From Castor canadensis (Eukaryota; Chordata; Mammalia; Rodentia; Castoridae), in NCBI RefSeq assembly GCF_047511655.1, contig NC_133401.1, positions 43,791,570-43,855,569 of the forward strand: a stretch of DNA of 64,000 nucleotides. The letters run 5' to 3'. A program made the translations under genes and the position numbers. Under the pieces are notes generated by a model. The model made no database searches and had not been told where the DNA came from. It worked only from the letters and a program-made list of their open reading frames with translations. Numbering within the stretch: position 1 is the first letter of the stretch; every line of letters begins with the position of its first letter. Below are positions 24,130 to 36,777 of the stretch, piece after piece.

Positions 24130-25187
24130 ATACACCCCTCACTTGCTCAGCCTAGCTGTACTTTTTATCCTGCTGTCTTTGGCACAGAACCTGGCAGTGT
24201 GATGGAGATGAGCCCCACCTCTCCCAGGTGGTCTAATGTCAGGACAACTTGGAAGCCTGAAGGTTCCACCCTGGCAGGATGTCTACCTCAGGGCTGTGTT
24301 CTCCTGGTGAGTCCTGAGATCCCAGGACTGAACAGGGAGTGGACCCTGTCCAGGCCCCAGCAGATGAGTGACATTTCCTCACCTCCAAGAAACTGGAGAC
24401 AAATTTCTAAGTAGGACCTCCTGGGCCCCTTGTTAGTATTCATTGCCCATGTATTGTGAGTTTTCATGTAATAACAATGCTGTTTGATGATGGAGATACA
24501 GTATAGGAGAGGATGGACTGAGCTATTCACCATTATTTCTTTTTTTCTTGCTGTTCCCAGTGCTTCATCTCCTATCTTTTCTCCATGCCTAAATCCTAAA
24601 TATCCTTCCAAAACTGGATCAATCTTACCTCAAGCTAGCTAGAGCATTGGACCAGATTTGGCATTTCCACCACCCACCACTCAGGTGACCTGATAACATG
24701 CCATTCACAGGGAACCTTTATGGCAATAGTGTTAGGTTATGGTTAACGACTTGTCACCCTGGAACATGGAAACCCATCCTCAGTCTATGGATCCACATGA
24801 GCAACGTGTTGTAGGGGATTGTAGGGTGAGGTCCCAGGATCATATTGAGAAATACCCCACAAAGAACATCCCTCCTCCTGAGGCTTCCTACCAGGGACAA
24901 TGTTTCTACACTCATTGCCCAGCCTAAGGACATGCCTCCCATTCGGTTCTATTCACTGGCACCTCCTCTGCACCCTGCTAGTTAACCTTTCATTTTATAA
25001 GGGGTCCCTACTCAAAGGGACACTTGCTCTGCTTAAGCTCTTTCTATGAAAAGTGTGTACTGAATCCTGCTTTGACCATTCATTGGGTTGTTCAATGGTC
25101 AAGGCAGTTAAATAAGGAAAAGGATATGACAGTTCTCAGATAGCTGTAAAATTGGAACTCTAAGAGGCTCTTATCATTGCCCATTGG
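24129..25187. other. Intergenic, no gene seen
   Basis: No recognisable repeat or coding segment was found between the pyrimidine tract and the LTR relic at 25188. Confidence 0.5.
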
Positions 25188-25590
25188 TAGTGAGCTTTTC
25201 ATCACCATAACAAAATACCTGAGATCATTAACTTATAAAAGAAAAGGTTTATTTTGGCTCACAACAGTACAGTTTTGGAAGTAAGTTCTAGTCTATGAAT
25301 GGTTGTATCTGTTTTGGGGATCCTGTTCCAAGGCAGCATATCATGGTGGGAATGTGTGGCAGAGCATAAACTGCTCACATCACCAGCTAGGGAGCAAAAG
25401 AGAAAGAGCAAAAGGCAAGGATGGGGTCCCATTATCCCCTTTGAGGGCACACCCCAATGACCTAAGGACCTCCCATTAGGGTGTACCTCCTAAAAATTTG
25501 ACTACCTCCCACTAGTGCCACCCTGGAGACCATACCTTTAGCACATGGACATTTGGGGAACAGTGAATGAACTACAGTAGGCAACAATTT
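25188..25590 (-). repeat. MaLR (MST-like) LTR relic
   Basis: CACCATAACAAAATACCTGA, then AAGGTTTATTTTGGCTCAC, a CATCATGGTGGGA-like stretch, GACCTAAGGACCTCCCA and ACTACCTCCCACTAG follow the order of MST-type ERVL-MaLR LTRs on the minus strand. Confidence 0.7.
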
Positions 25591-26043
25591 ACTGTGTATT
25601 GACCTCTGCTCTTATTAAAATCTCAGAAATCTACATAATTGTTCTCTCCAGTGGTGCTACAAGGTCTTAGAGCTTCTAGTCCTTCACACATTGCAATATG
25701 TGAGCTGAGATGAAGACTGAGTTAACTGACTGCATTCAACTTGCTCAACAAAATGCATTTTTCAGTAAGATGGGCCAAACTATTTGGAGGAGTAGGGTGG
25801 AGTTTCTTTCTGTGTTTAGAAACAAGGTTTCTAAGTGGAGCACAGCTGACCAGGATAGGTTAGAAACCTTGACTGAAATTTCATTAACACCTGCTGTTTT
25901 TCCTTTGCCGGATACTGTCGATTGAGGCTTTAGGCTTTATGATTCAGGAGCAGCTCATTCTTTTGGGATGCATAAGTGAAATTACTCTCCTAAAAATGGG
26001 CTGGGTATGGCATGAAAAATTCCTGGACTGTCCCTCCTCTGAT

Positions 26044-26420
26044 TTAGTTATCTATTACTGGGTAACATACCGTATCAAAGCTTACTTTATTATTTCTCAT
26101 GATCCCATGGGTGACAAAGCTCAACTGGGGTGGTTCTTCTGTTCCCCAGAGGTGAGTCATTCACGTGGCTGCTCTTGGCTGGAGGATTGGCTACATTGGT
26201 TAGTTTGAGGTCTCTCATCCTTTGAAGTTTTTCTTGACATGGCTTCTCCATGTTCAGTAGTCTAGCTGAGTAAACATGGCGGCTCTCAAGTTTATCAACC
26301 CACTGCTTATACTGTACTTGCTAAGTCCTATTGGCTCAAGTAAGTCACATGACCAGGCCTAGAGTCAATGTGGAAGGGAATAGACAGGATGTAAATACTT
26401 GGAGGCAAGTATTGTTGAGG
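26044..26420 (-). repeat. Ancient LTR-like repeat, probably MaLR
   Basis: TTAGTTATCTATTACTGGGT opens a segment with CTTCTCCATGTTCAG and CATGGCGGCTCTCAAG in an order I associate with minus-strand MaLR LTRs. It is diverged and the family name is uncertain. Confidence 0.5.
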
Positions 26421-26735
26421 CCATAGATATAAAAATTTGCCACAACTGCATTTTCCTTTCCTGTGAGGTCATCCAAACATTTTATAGAACAGAACAGTAG
26501 CCATGCTAGGCATTTTCTTTTTTATTAGGGTAAATTAATTGTATAATTGGGAGGTTCGTGATATTTCCATACATGTACATAATGTATCTTGATCAAATTC
26601 CCTCCATTTATTACTCTATTTTAACTACTTTCCTTCCCCACTTTAAAAAAAGTTTTTACGAGGACTCATTATGCTATTTTCATACATTATACATAAAGTA
26701 CTTAGATCGTATTCATTCCCATCACTCTTTTCTTT

Positions 26736-29014
26736 CCTGTTCCCCCTTTTTTTTTTGTTCCAATTTATTTATTTATTTTTTCATTTTTCTTTTATTATTC
26801 ATATGTGCATACAAGGCTTGGTTCATTTCTCCCCCCTGCCCCCACCCCCTCCCTTACCACCCACTCCGCCCCTCCCTCTCCCCCCCTCAATACCCAGCAG
26901 AAACTATTTTGCCCTTATTTCTAATTTTGTTGTAGAGAGAGTATAAGCAATAATAGGAAGGAACAAGGGTTTTTGCTGGCTGAGATAAGGGTAGCTATAC
27001 AGGGAGTTGACTCACATTGATTTCCTGTGCGTGGGTGTTACCTTCTAGGTTAATTCTTTTTGATCTAACCTTTTCTCTAGTACCTGTTCCCCTTTTCCTA
27101 TTGGCCTTAGTTGCTTTAAGGTATCTGCTTTAGTTTCTCTGCATTAAGGGCAACAAATGCTAGCTAGTTTTTTAGGTGTCTTACCTATCCTCACCCCTCC
27201 CTTGTGTGCTCTCGCTTTTATCATGTGCTCATAGTCCAATCCCCTTGTTGTGTTTGCCCTTGATCTAATGTCCACATATGAGGGAGAACATATGATTTTT
27301 GGTCTTTTGGGCCAGGCTAACCTCACTCAGAATGATGTTCTCCAATTCCATCCATTTACCAGCAAATGATAACATTTCGTTCTTCTTCATGGCTGCATAA
27401 AATTCCATTGTGTATAGATACCACATTTTCTTAATCCATTCGTCAGTGCTGGGGCATCTTGGCTGTTTCCATAACTTGGCTATTGTGAATAGTGCCGCAA
27501 TAAACATGGATGTGCAGGTGCCTCTGGAGTAACAGTCTTTTGGGTATATCCCCAAGAGTGGTATTGCTGATCAAATGGTAGCTCGATGTCCAGCTTTTTA
27601 AGTAGTCTCCAAATTTTTTTTCAGAGTGGTTGTACTAGTCTACATTCCCACCAACAGTGTAAGAGGGTTCTTTTTTCCCCGCATCCTCGCCAACACCTGT
27701 TGTTGGTGGTGTTGCTGATGATGGCTATTCTAACAGGGGTGAGGTGGAATCTTAGTGTGGTTTTAATTTGCATTTCCTTTATTGCTAGAGATGGTGAGCA
27801 TTTTTTCATGTGTTTTCTGGCCATTTGAATTTCTTCTTTTGAGAAAGTTCTGTTTAGTTCACATGCCCATTTCTTTATTGGTTCATTAGTTTTGGGAGAA
27901 TTTAGTTTTTTAAGTTCCCTGTATATTCTGGTTATCAGTCCTTTGTCTGATGTATAATTGGCAAATATTTTCTCCCACTCTGTGGGTGTTCTCTTCAGTT
28001 TAGAGACCATTTCTTTTGATGAACAGAAGCTTTTTAGTTTTATGAGGTCCCATTTATCTATGCTATCTCTTAGTTGCTGTGCTGCTGGGGTTTCATTGAG
28101 AAAGTTCTTACCTATACCTACTAACTCCAGAGTATTTCCTACTCTTTCTTGTATCAACTTAAGAGTTTGGGGTCTAATATTAAGATCCTTGATCCATTCT
28201 GAGTTAATCTTGGTATAGGGTGATATACATGGATCTAGTTTCAGGTTTTTGCAGACTGCTAACCAGTTTTCCCAGCAGATTTTGTTGAAGAGGCTGCTAT
28301 TTCTCCATCGTATATTTTTAGTTCCTTTGTCAAAGATAAGTTGGTTATAGTTGTGTGGCTTCATATCTGGGTCCTCTATTCTGTTCCACTGGTCTTCATG
28401 TCTGTTTTTGTGCCAGTACCATGCCGTTTTTATTGTTATTGCTTTGTAATATAGTTTGAAGTCAGGTATTGTGATACCTCCTGCATTGTTCTTTTGACTG
28501 AGTATTGCCTTGGCTATTCGTGGCCTCTTGTGTTTCCATATAAATTTAACAGTAGATTTTTCAATCTCTTTAATGAATGTCATTGGAATTTTCATGGGAA
28601 TTGCATTAAACATGTAGATTACTTTTGGGAGTATTGACATTTTTACTATGTTGATTCTACCAATCCATGAGCATGGGAGATCTCTCCACTTTCTATAGTC
28701 TTCCTCAATCTCTTTCTTCAGAAGTGTATAGTTTTCCTTGTAGAGGTCTTTCACATCTTTTGTTAGGTTTACACCTAGGTATTTGATTTTGTTTGAGGCT
28801 ATTGTAAATGGAATTGTTTTCATACATTCTTTTTCAGTTTGCTCATTGTTAGTGTATAGAAATGCTAATAATTTTTCTATGTTGATTTTATATCCTGCTA
28901 CCTTGCTATAGCTATTGATGATGTCTAGAAGCTTCTGAGTAGAGTTTTTTGGTTCTTTAAGGTATAGGATCATGTCGTCTGCAAATAGAGATATTTTGCC
29001 TGTTTCCCCCTTTT
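26736..29014 (-). mobile_element. Younger 5'-truncated LINE-1 with target duplication
   Basis: The element body is about 26751-28998. It has a poly-T start (A tail on the minus strand), a G-rich 3'UTR tract (the plus strand reads CCCCCCTGCCCCCACCCCCT) and then ORF2 back to just upstream of the FADD motif. Flanks CCTGTTCCCCCTTTT (26736-26750) and CCTGTTTCCCCCTTTT (28999-29014) differ by one T. The empty site reads CCCTTTT/AAATC, an ideal LINE-1 endonuclease target. The 3'UTR is nearly identical to the element at 9700-11028, so both belong to the same young family. Confidence 0.93.
27265..28985 (-). pseudogene. LINE-1 ORF2 fragment (reverse transcriptase C-terminal part)
   Basis: A long open stretch (27621-28973, 450 codons) begins at the catalytic FADDM, whose codons are at about 28973-28985. 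It runs through the thumb region and the C-terminal cysteine-bearing segment ([18 protein letters not shown]). The frame is then lost and picked up in another frame at 27265-27555 (GTCTSMFIAALF, KKNEMLSFAGKW). ORF2 in a full-length LINE-1 is about 1,275 residues with an N-terminal endonuclease. Here the endonuclease and most of the RT fingers are gone, so it is a dead 5'-truncated copy. Confidence 0.93.
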
Positions 29015-29489
29015 AAATCATGTCTTCTTCTTATTATTATTTGGTCTATCAGAGAAAACAGGTGGTATTTTTCTTTTTGAGCTTGGCTTATCTTACCAAT
29101 ATGATGATCTCTAGTTCCGTCTATTTTCCTGCAAACAACATAATTTCATTCTCCTTTATGTCTGTGTAATACTCCATTATATACATGTACCATATTTTCT
29201 TGATCCATTCAACAGCTGTTAGGCACCTAGGCTGATTCCATAGCTTGGCTACTGTGAATAGTGCTGCTATAAACGTGGCTGTGCAGGCTCTCTCTATTGT
29301 ATGTTGACTTATATTCCTTCAGCTATATGCTCAAGAGTGGTATAGAAGGATCATATGGTAGTCCCATCCCTAGGTTTCTGAGGACCTCCCTACTGATTTC
29401 CATAATGTCTGCACTAATTTACATTCTCACTGACAGTGTATAAGGGATCCCTCTCCCCATCCTGGCCAGCATTTGTTGTTTGTTTTCTT

Positions 29490-30135
29490 GATGTGAGACT
29501 GGGGTGAGATGTGAGATCTTTGTATGTATGGAAGGGGGCATCTGCCCCAGAACAGTGTGACTCTATTTACTGGGACCCAGTGCTGCTGGCCCTGCCATTT
29601 CCTATGCTTAGAGTCCTGTGGTGTGACTTGGGGAAGGTTACAAAGGCCTAGGCTCCTTTGCTTTGTACCATTGATGGTTTGTGACCCTGGGTGACCATAG
29701 CTTGTAAGGAAGGAATGCCCAGGCCTGTTTGGCAGTTTCTTTGTGATCTTCCCTTTGTAATAGGAATCTTCCCTTTGATGCTGCCTCTTACTCATTGGTT
29801 CCTGGTGTGAGTTCCCATGATGCCTGTGAGAGTTCCTGCCCATCATGAAGATAAAGCACTAATGTCTCCTCCACGTATCCTTAGGTATCTCTAGGCCTCC
29901 GCCACCAGGTGGACATATGTGGAAGCACATATGGGGCCCACTTCCTCCCTTCTTCTTTTCCCCTGAGCGTGTGTGCTGGGGGCTTCGGCCTAGTCCCATT
30001 CTCACCTCCAAATCTCCCTCCTCGTCTCTGCCTATGTGATTGAGGGCCAAGAGAAATCAGCCAAATACCATGGGGTTGGAGCCCACTTGTAGTCTCTATA
30101 AGACTTGGCCTGTTACCCCGTATGTAGGGCCGGGT
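29490..30135. repeat. Unclassified repeat-like block, possibly an LTR
   Basis: The block follows the older LINE-1 directly and differs in composition from its surroundings. It has a TATA-like CTCTATAAGAC at about 30095-30105 and an LTR-like feel, but I cannot name a family. CCACCAGGTGG at 29902-29912 is CTCF-like. Confidence 0.3.
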
Positions 30136-31562
30136 GCACAATGACATTTCCCCTGGTTCCTTTACATGTGTGTGTTCTTGTCTCCAACTGCTAGCTCCCT
30201 TTTCCAGAAAGTATCCCTTATGTTTTACCTCAGACTCAATCTTTCATCTCATGCATTTGCAGGAGGACAGAAGTGGAAAGTCTTTAAGACCCAGGAAAAT
30301 GGCATTTCTTCCCTTTGGGAGAAACGTGGAAAATCTATGCAGAGTGGCCAGAATACTGATCATTACCAGCCTCTCCTTGCAGCCTCAGCAGAATGGAAAT
30401 CACTCACCTCCGAGCTGGTGCTTGTGGGCAGAGTGGCTCAGAAATCCCAGGACACAGAAAATTATCTATGTATCCCTGAAGGAGAAATGCCATGAAATGT
30501 GTGGCCTTTGCAGAGCACAGAATACACATTCTATTCATATTGCTAGTGACAGACAGTGATAAGGCTCTAGGTGTCTTTATGTGAAAAACCAGCCTGTCTG
30601 CGACAGAATGCCCGTGTTCAGCAGGGCTCACCAGGCTCTGTGGCATCTAATTTAGTTCTGCAGACTGGGAGGCACCAGGACTCTGTTTTGCTGGTGTCCA
30701 TTCTGTGATTGATTTAAGCCTAGCATGAAACCCTGGGGCTCTGTTCTGTTCTATCATTGAAACGATCTGCAAAGCCACTTCTTCCTGTGTTCAGGTCTGG
30801 GGCAGTCACTGCTCTCCCCTCTGGCATTTAAAAACCCTGTGTCAGTGGTACGATTGCTGGTTTTCTTGTTGTTCCCAATGATCTATGCTCATAGAAACCA
30901 GCACAAGTCCCCAGAATCCAATATTGAGTTGTAGTTATGTAACCTGAATAGTCCACTTCATCAGCCAATACCTATAAAATAAGGCTATATCTTTTCTATT
31001 TACAGCAGCAACCTCACCAGCCAGAAATTGGTCATCCTTAAAGTGTCTAATGGTTATTTCTGGCATCTCTGAGGAGTGACCCAACAAACAAAGGTGATAA
31101 CTGTGGTCACTATGCAGACTGCCTTGCTCCACCTCTCTGCTTTGCCTCCCACCTTGGCCTCCCTAGCAGTTGAGAGATGTCTCACTGGGGCCACCCCCTC
31201 CCCAGACTGCCAATTCTGGACCCTTCCAAAGCTGGAGCCTAGGTAGAGCAGGGAGATCCTTCTCCCTGGTCCTGAAAGGTCTGAATCTTCTAGGCCCCAT
31301 AGTAGCCTGGCAAGGCCCCACAACCTTGTCGATCTTCTTTTGAGCAGTTTAATCTGGCCCTCCCACATTGTTCAGAGTCTTACCAGATCTCAGGAAAAAC
31401 AGTCCTGGTCATTTCTGGCCTTGGCTCCTCTAACCACAGAAGCTCAAAAACAGACATGGGACACGGGTAGGGAAAAGGAAAAGTGTCACTTCTGTGTACC
31501 TCAGGACTCTGAGGAGGTAAATGGCAGAAACCCATTGCAATTTAGCTTGAACAAAAATAAGA
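30136..31562. other. Intergenic, nothing recognised
   Basis: No gene, RNA or repeat could be supported in this stretch. Confidence 0.5.
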
Positions 31563-31997
31563 TTTAGTCAGGCACTGGTGGCTCATGCCTATAATCCTAG
31601 TTACTCATGGTTGGAGGCCACCCCAAGCAAAAAGTTAGCGAGACTCCATTTCAACCAACAGCTGGGCCCAATGGTATGTGCCTGTCATCCCAAGTTATGC
31701 AGGAAGCTGAGATTGAGAGGATCACGGAGAGGATCACAGTTTCCAGACTAGCCCAGGCACGAAAACGTCTCAATACCCCATTTCAATGGAAAAAAATTGG
31801 GCATGATGGCACGTGCCTGTCATCCCAGTGATGGTGGGAAATATAAAGTAAGAGGACAGCCTAGGCAAAAAGTGAGACCCTACCTCCAAAATAATTACAG
31901 TAAAAAGGGCTGGAGACATGGCTCAAGCAGTAGAGTGCCTGCCTGGCGAGCACGAAGCCCTGAATTCAAACCCCAGTACTGAAAGAAAAAAAAAAAA
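31563..31997 (+). repeat. Composite SINE: three 7SL-like units plus tRNA unit
   Basis: Three consecutive 7SL/B1-like units begin near CACTGGTGGCTCATGCCTAT, CTGGGCCCAATGGTATGTGC and TTGGGCATGATGGCACGTGC. The tRNA-derived unit GGAGACATGGCTCAAGCAG, with box B GAATTCAAACCCC, follows, then poly(A). The copy at 4600-4925 has the same tail unit but only two 7SL-like units. Confidence 0.82.
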
Positions 31998-34900
31998 AGG
32001 GTGGGGGGATTTATTTGGTGGTGAACTGAGGAGTTATCTGGAACAGGTCACCAGGTCCAAGGAACCAGGTCCAGCTTTAGGAAGCAGAGGTCCAGGGGTT
32101 GGCTTGACTCAGGGTCAGCATTATACAGCAGCCCCTAAACCCCTTTTCCTTCTTTCTCCCTCCCTCCTTCCATCTCCTCTTCTCCCTCTTAGTTTTCACC
32201 ATCCTCTATCTGCAGGATAGTCCCTCTCCATGTGGCGGGGAGGTACCTACTGTGACACTGTCCTGCTCAGCAGCCCTGTGGCATATATATATATATATAT
32301 AAAACTCAAGGTAAACCTACAGTTGGCCTTACTTGGGTTTGGGGTCCACATAAGTGGAACCCAGCCTCTGGTTGGCTGCACTGGAGTTAGGTGCTAGTCC
32401 CTCTCTGGAGTGGATAAGATCAGTTCACAACCAGCAGGAGGCCGGCACACTCGACATTCTTCCCCCTCCTCTTTGCCCTTGGCCTCTGCGCCTGCCTGCC
32501 ACCTGACTGTTTAATCTCTAGATAGAAGTGGAACAATTAGTTAGAAGTATTGTCTACCCTGCAAGTCTGGACTTGCCCTCAGACACCTAGAATGTCCTGT
32601 TAAATTGTCTTCTTTTGCCTTGTATTTTCCTAGTGCTCCCTGCTTATCACAATGGAGTGAACTATTGGCCTGGGGTGGTGTGGAGTTGGGTGGCCCAGCA
32701 GGCAGCTTCTGTATGGCAGTTGCTTTTAAGACACACAGGCCTCTTCGATAGCGATGCGGCTGACCCTGCATCTACGTCATAGCATGTAGATGGCTCTGTC
32801 TGACCCAGTTATTTCTGACTGAGACACTCTGAGGACCTGAAATCAGCACTTTCAAAGTTGCCACCATAAGAGGACACTGCCATTGCAGGGGAGGACCCTT
32901 CTTTCCTTCACATTTCTCCTGGGTGCATGGCAGGGGCTGGGTGCACACAGGAGGTGGCCAAGCTGGTTTCTAGTATATTCCAGCAGGACCGGGCAACATG
33001 GGTATGCTGATGCAGCCAGGGTCCTTGTTTCTAGGCCATTGGAACACTCCTCTTCCATGTGGCCCTCTCTGCCTGCCACGCTTGGCCTCTCCATGCTCAT
33101 GAGTGGCTTCTAGTTCTTTCCTGCCCCAGGCTGAGGGAAGCATATCTGGGTCCAGGAGAGGCCACTGTCCTCTATTCACCATTTCTCTCAAACTTAAGAC
33201 TCAGGCCTTTGGAAATCAGAGTATACCACCCTTTATGTCTCCCTGCTTCTTGTGTCATTCCTTCCTTGAAGCAAAGGAGATAGGATATTTTAGCTGTTTG
33301 CCAGGGGAGGCAGAGAAGAAATATCAGACCGTTAATTGGTTGGCAGGTGCTTACACATGACTTCTCTCCCAGGAGTGTGAGGTTAGGTGAGCCTCAGGAG
33401 TGGCTAGAAGCCATTTCACTGCCTGAATGACCAATGTAAGTTGACTTATATCCATGTGTGACTCCTTGAGTTCCTTCCCCCTACTTTTTTTCTCCTTCCA
33501 GGGCTGAGGGGAAAAGCAGGGTAAACACAGAGTGGAGGCGTGCCTGCCTGCATGGGCAGATCAGAGCTCCTCCTTGACTTGCCCTTTGTCCCTTCGATGC
33601 TGCCCCTCACACAAGCACTGATAAACCCAAGGAGGAGAGACAGTTGGCCTCTCCAGGGAGGTATCTGATTACAGCCTGCCATCCTGTGAGGAGCTTTCAT
33701 GGAGCCAGACCTGTATCAGGTAATTGTCCCTACCCTGCTGTGTTGGACAATTTTTTGTGTTGGGACCTTGCTGGGAGGCAGGAAAGGAGGGAAGGACATA
33801 ATCTTCCATGGCAGAGGAGTTACTGTGCTTTCTCAAGTGTGTGAGCACATGTCCATTAGCAGCAGCTCCAGGGGCTAATTGGGGGTTTTTGCCTGGGAAG
33901 TGTCACTAGAATTTGTTGAGTCTTAATTGCCATCAGAAGGTGACAAATGACTGAAGAACTTGCTGTTTAACATCTGGTTACCCTAGAGGCCTGGCCAGGC
34001 ACTTCCACTCCAAATCCCTTGGGCAATGAACAGTGCTGTGTTGGGAAAGGCAGCAGGGCCTCCTCCCAGGCTGTGACTAGAAGGGAAATAGGGCCATGTG
34101 GTTGAGCCACCCTGGGCAGAGGTGCAGCAGGGGATGGCTTGTGTTTCCTACAAACTGATGGAATTTTTTCAGGGCCTGATGGTGCTACCTAGGGGGACTT
34201 CAGAAACCTGGGGCCCAGGAGGGCCCAGTAGTGACTCACTGAGCAGGGAACAGACTTGGCCTCCTCATGGAGCTTCCCACTGGGGCAGGAGAGAAACACT
34301 GAATGAATACGTTATAATTATGGACAGAATGATGACAAGTGGGCTGAGCCTCTGGGGACAGGTGGTGCTTTGGGAAGTGTGACGTCTTGAGAAAGTTGTG
34401 AACTTTTCCAGGGAAGGCTGGGGTCCTTTCTCCTCCCCATCTCCCCTTGATCTCTCTCAGGCTCCATTCCTCACAGTCCTGTTTGGGCAAGTGAGGGAGG
34501 TTGTCAGTGCCTGGAAAATCCCTAGTTTCAGGCTGATGAGCTCTGCACGCCCTTAGTTCCAGGACTCTCCAGCAGCACTCCAACCAAGAGGGTTCCCCAC
34601 ACAAGTCCATCTGCAACCAGGAGTCCATCCCTAGAGAACTTTTACCTCCCAGACCTACCTTGAAAAGCCTAACTCTTCCAGTTTTTAATTACTTAGTGAG
34701 ACTTGTTTTCCTTTATCTCTGTAAGGAGTAAGTTTGAGACAGGTTTGATAGGGGAAGGGTGCCCAAGGTTTAAAAATGGGGCTGTCAACTGCCTCTGGTT
34801 GAAGGCAGATAGGGAAATTGAACAATGCATCCCAGAAGTGTTTATTAGCATTCTGATGATGATAGTTGGAGATCTTAAAGGAAGTCTTCCAGGAACTTGG

Positions 34901-36254
34901 TAATTTATCCCCTGGGCAAATCAATTCCTCTTCCAAAAAAGCATGTCAGCCTCTCTATTCAGAGTTCAGGCTTGCAAAGGAGTCTTCCCTGCTGGACACC
35001 TGGGGCCCATCCCTGGTACTTGGTCAGGGATGGAGTAAGTGCCTCATGGATGAGTCCATTCATCTTCTGCAGCCTATGGGGGCCTGGCTGAGTATGTAAG
35101 AAAGCTGCAGGTATTCTCTCTAGAGATGTGCCATCACAAAGACCAGCACACAGCATGAAGGGCACTTTCACACTTGTAGATTCTTTGAAATCCATCTATG
35201 ATTCCCCCCACCCCATGGGCCCCAGGTTAAAAACTCCTGGACCAGAATATATAGCTGTAAAATGCAGTGTGCCCCAGGTGCCCATGGGTACCCATGGGAT
35301 ACTTGTATTTTTGTCTTGTTTGAGCACTAGGTGGTGGTGAAGATGGGGCTGGGAAGGCCCAGGTGTGGATCCACAGCTCATCAACCTCTTCCCTGGGAGC
35401 CTATTTCAGCTGCCAGGGACCCAACAGATGTTCACATTTCCCCTCAGAAATTGGGCAGATTTGGCAAAATGGCCTGGATCACTTATAGCAATACAGCAAG
35501 TGTCTGCAACCTGCTTTAGTGAGGGCATGCCTTTCTAGTTTGTCATAGCCTATTCCTGTCCCCCTCAATGCTGGGACTAATGTTGCTTCTGTTTATTACT
35601 TCATCTGATCTGCTGTTTTCTTAAAGCAGAGTTACATAAATACATTTTGCTACCAAAGATATATTGACTATCTTGAAACACAAGCCTTCTCTCTATATTT
35701 ACGCATACAGATGCTCCTGGATGTATGGAAAGGAGTCTCAATATACCCAAATGTGCACTTAATATACTTTCCTACTGAGCATCCTAGCATAGCCCAGTCT
35801 TCCTTACATTAGGTCAGTTAAAAAAAAACCATCTAATACAAAACCTATTTATAACGAAGCATTGAATAGCTCATGTAATGTATGGAATACCTGTATCCAA
35901 AAAATTCTGGTAACACGGTACACTGTAGGGTGTTGGCTGCTTACCCTTGGGAACATATGACTAACTGGAAACTGCTGCAGTTCCAGCACATCATGCTGCA
36001 TATTGATAGCCCGGGAACATTCAAAATTGAAAGCATGGTTTCTACAGAATGCATATTGCTTTCACACTGTAGTAAAGATGAAAAATTAAGTCAAACCACC
36101 ATACGTTGGGGGACCATGTGTACAGTATATGTATACACATACATGCATATATATAGGTATTTGTACATATCCGTAATTTTTTTTTTTTGCCTCTTCTTCT
36201 TCCAGGGCATCTTCAAGGTATTTGAATTTGTTACTCCTACCCTCCTGATCTGAT
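31998..36254. other. Intergenic between SMIM32 and TRPC7, no gene seen
   Basis: The interval holds an (AT)n run at 32283-32302 and otherwise unrecognised single-copy DNA. The short frames have no family resemblance. Confidence 0.5.
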
Positions 36255-36320
36255 TACGCTGTGAAGATTCACGGAAGTACAGAGCCTGTTACACAGTAAG
36301 TGCTCAATACCAGAGCCAGT
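36255..36320 (+). repeat. MIR 3' tail fragment
   Basis: GAGCCTGTTACACAGTAAGT followed by GCTCAATA matches the 3' part of MIR. Confidence 0.5.
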
Positions 36321-36376
36321 GGGCTCTTCTGGAATCCAATGGCATTAGCGCCAGAACGGTCATTGTTTGAGCCTGG

Positions 36377-36390
36377 GCGCCCTCTGGTGG
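36377..36390 (-). promoter_or_regulatory. Candidate CTCF site, minus orientation
   Basis: GCGCCCTCTGGTGG reads CCACCAGAGGGCGC on the minus strand and agrees with the CTCF core CCASYAGRKGGC at every position. It lies just past the presumed TRPC7 3' end and faces the site at 14907-14920. Confidence 0.6.
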
Positions 36391-36777
36391 CTGTTATTCT
36401 TACTCACATGTAGGCCCTTCCTTTAGACCTGAGATCTGGGGCTCGGTTCTTGGCATCCTCCCCTCCCTCCTACTCACTGCAGGAAAGCTGGAGAGGTAGG
36501 CTGGGAGGAAACTTGCCACTTTTCTCACTGCTTATTTTGCCTCCTTCCTGACCTTGGAGAGGCTGGGGTCACCAGCCTGGGATAGGAAGAGGAGCTTGGT
36601 GGTGAAGGCCAGTGCCGGTAACTTCTTGGGGGTCTTGGCTGTGGGACTTACTAGGGGTTGGTTTCTTCTTCTCCCAAGGCATCACTGGTTTGAGGGTTCC
36701 CAAGGCCAACTTCAGATAGGGCACAAGACAGCCTCGAAGCATAGCCACAGAGATTCCCCAGGCTCTTATGAGGTAAT

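Larger units (their letters stand above)
26510..29480 (-). mobile_element. Older LINE-1 3' end split by a younger LINE-1
   Basis: 26510-26750 resembles an L1 3'UTR (CATACATGTACATAATGTAT and similar). Its continuation at 29015-29480 shows L1 ORF2 3'-end motifs such as GCTACTGTGAATAGTGCTGC and ATGCTCAAGAGTGGTAT, diverged from the younger copy. Both halves run on the minus strand and are separated exactly by the insertion at 26751-28998. Confidence 0.8.

Noticed and set aside
23839-24414. 191-codon frame on the plus strand
   Set aside because: It is almost entirely translation of the (CT)n/(CA)n tract (runs of Ser, Leu, Phe, then Thr-His) and has no real protein features.
29427-29846. 139-codon minus-strand frame
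   Set aside because: Its C-terminal end (IKKTNNKCWPGWGE) is the older LINE-1 ORF2 remnant and the rest is the unclassified repeat-like block; not a gene.
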